13,157 nucleotides of DNA from Actinobacteria bacterium 13_1_40CM_66_12 (GTDB lineage Bacteria; Chloroflexota; Dormibacteria; Dormibacterales; Dormibacteraceae), in NCBI GenBank assembly GCA_001917895.1, contig MNEW01000084.1, positions 369 through 13,525 of the forward strand, given 5' to 3'. The position numbers and the translations under genes were made by a program. Positions 12,901 through 13,157 of the stretch are shown piece after piece; within the stretch, counting starts at the first letter, position 1, and each line of letters starts with the position of its first letter. The notes beneath the pieces are model-generated. The model was not told where the DNA came from. It searched no databases and saw nothing but the letters and a program-made list of their open reading frames with translations.

Positions 12901-13060
12901 CTGAACCAGGTGTTCGGACCCGGAGGTCCGCCGCATATTCGCGGCACTGGTGGCCGGAGCCAAGGAAGGGTGGCGCGACGAGGAGCGCATCTGTAGATGC
13001 GTGACGAGGAAGCGCCGGGCCCCCTGACGCCGGCTTCAGCGCCTGTCTCGGGGCCCCCGC
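12901..13060. other. Gene-free, strongly structured region (candidate RNA or palindromic repeat)
   Basis: The last 307 bases (12851-13157) hold no gene I can support. Within them four hairpins follow each other: CGGACC/GGTCCG with loop CGGA (12915-12930), GCCGC/GCGGC with loop ATATTC (12930-12945), CGCATC/GATGCG with loop TGTA (12986-13001), and GGGCCCC/GGGGCCC around a 26-nt loop (13017-13056). The third is flanked by near-identical direct copies GACGAGGAGCGC (12977-12988) and GACGAGGAAGCGC (13003-13015). It does not match RNase P RNA, tmRNA, SRP RNA or a T-box by their conserved motifs. The strand is unknown: it could be a leader for a plus-strand gene beyond the window, a small RNA, or a dispersed palindromic repeat. 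Confidence 0.45.
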
Positions 13061-13157
13061 CGAATCGCCAGATTCCGCGGGGCGAGACGGCGCCCGGCCG
13101 CCCGGGCCGTCGAAGATGCAAGGAAGCTTCCGGGGCTGAACACCGGGGCCGGTCATA

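Noticed and set aside
12951..13020. T-box leader or RNase P RNA
   Set aside because: GGGTGG is present, but the T-box partner ACCGCG is not, and the RNase P sequence GAGGAAAGTCCGGGC is not matched.
12851..13156. Minus-strand open frame running into greA from the window edge
   Set aside because: It is open only because stops are rare in this GC-rich DNA; GreA similarity begins exactly at ATG 12850 and the upstream part is hairpin-rich.

Overview
The window is dense, GC-rich bacterial DNA with short or overlapping gene junctions and many GTG or TTG starts. There is no rRNA, tRNA, CRISPR array or transposase that I can see. The F420-type PPOX protein, the actinobacterial-style sulfurtransferase/DUF4395/thioredoxin set and the stand-alone 5'-3' exonuclease suggest a high-GC terrestrial bacterium of the Actinobacteria/Chloroflexota/Dormibacteraeota kind. 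That placement is an inference from gene content only.

Layout from left to right. (1) 4-858, minus: a stand-alone 5'-3' exonuclease. (2) 885-2093, plus: a lipoprotein made of two diverged copies of one helical domain. (3) 2090-3364, minus: a class III aminotransferase whose stop shares a CTAG with the lipoprotein stop. (4) 3384-4290, plus: a PPOX/F420-type protein and a GNAT acetyltransferase, followed by the first ~59 codons of a cyclic-nucleotide-binding protein. (5) 4466-7185, minus: a thiol/sulfur operon of sulfurtransferase, DUF4395 membrane protein and membrane-anchored thioredoxin, coupled by 1-bp and 4-bp overlaps. A LivK-type lipoprotein follows and lacks its C-terminus. (6) 7425-8255, plus: a DapF-family protein with both catalytic cysteines replaced by serine. 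(7) 8248-12850, minus: seven co-directional genes in transcription order greA, M24 peptidase, Fur-family regulator, AIM24-family protein, GYD protein, HAD hydrolase and Crp/Fnr regulator. (8) 12851-13157: no gene, but several strong hairpins.

The most notable points are these. At about 4477-4486 two convergent genes each stop in mid-domain, which marks a deletion junction or an assembly chimera. The DapF homologue cannot use the known two-thiol epimerase mechanism. The sulfur operon joins a sulfane-sulfur donor, a membrane protein carrying a CxxC, and an anchored thioredoxin. The region beyond greA looks like a structured RNA or a dispersed palindromic repeat. I see no defence system or mobile element.
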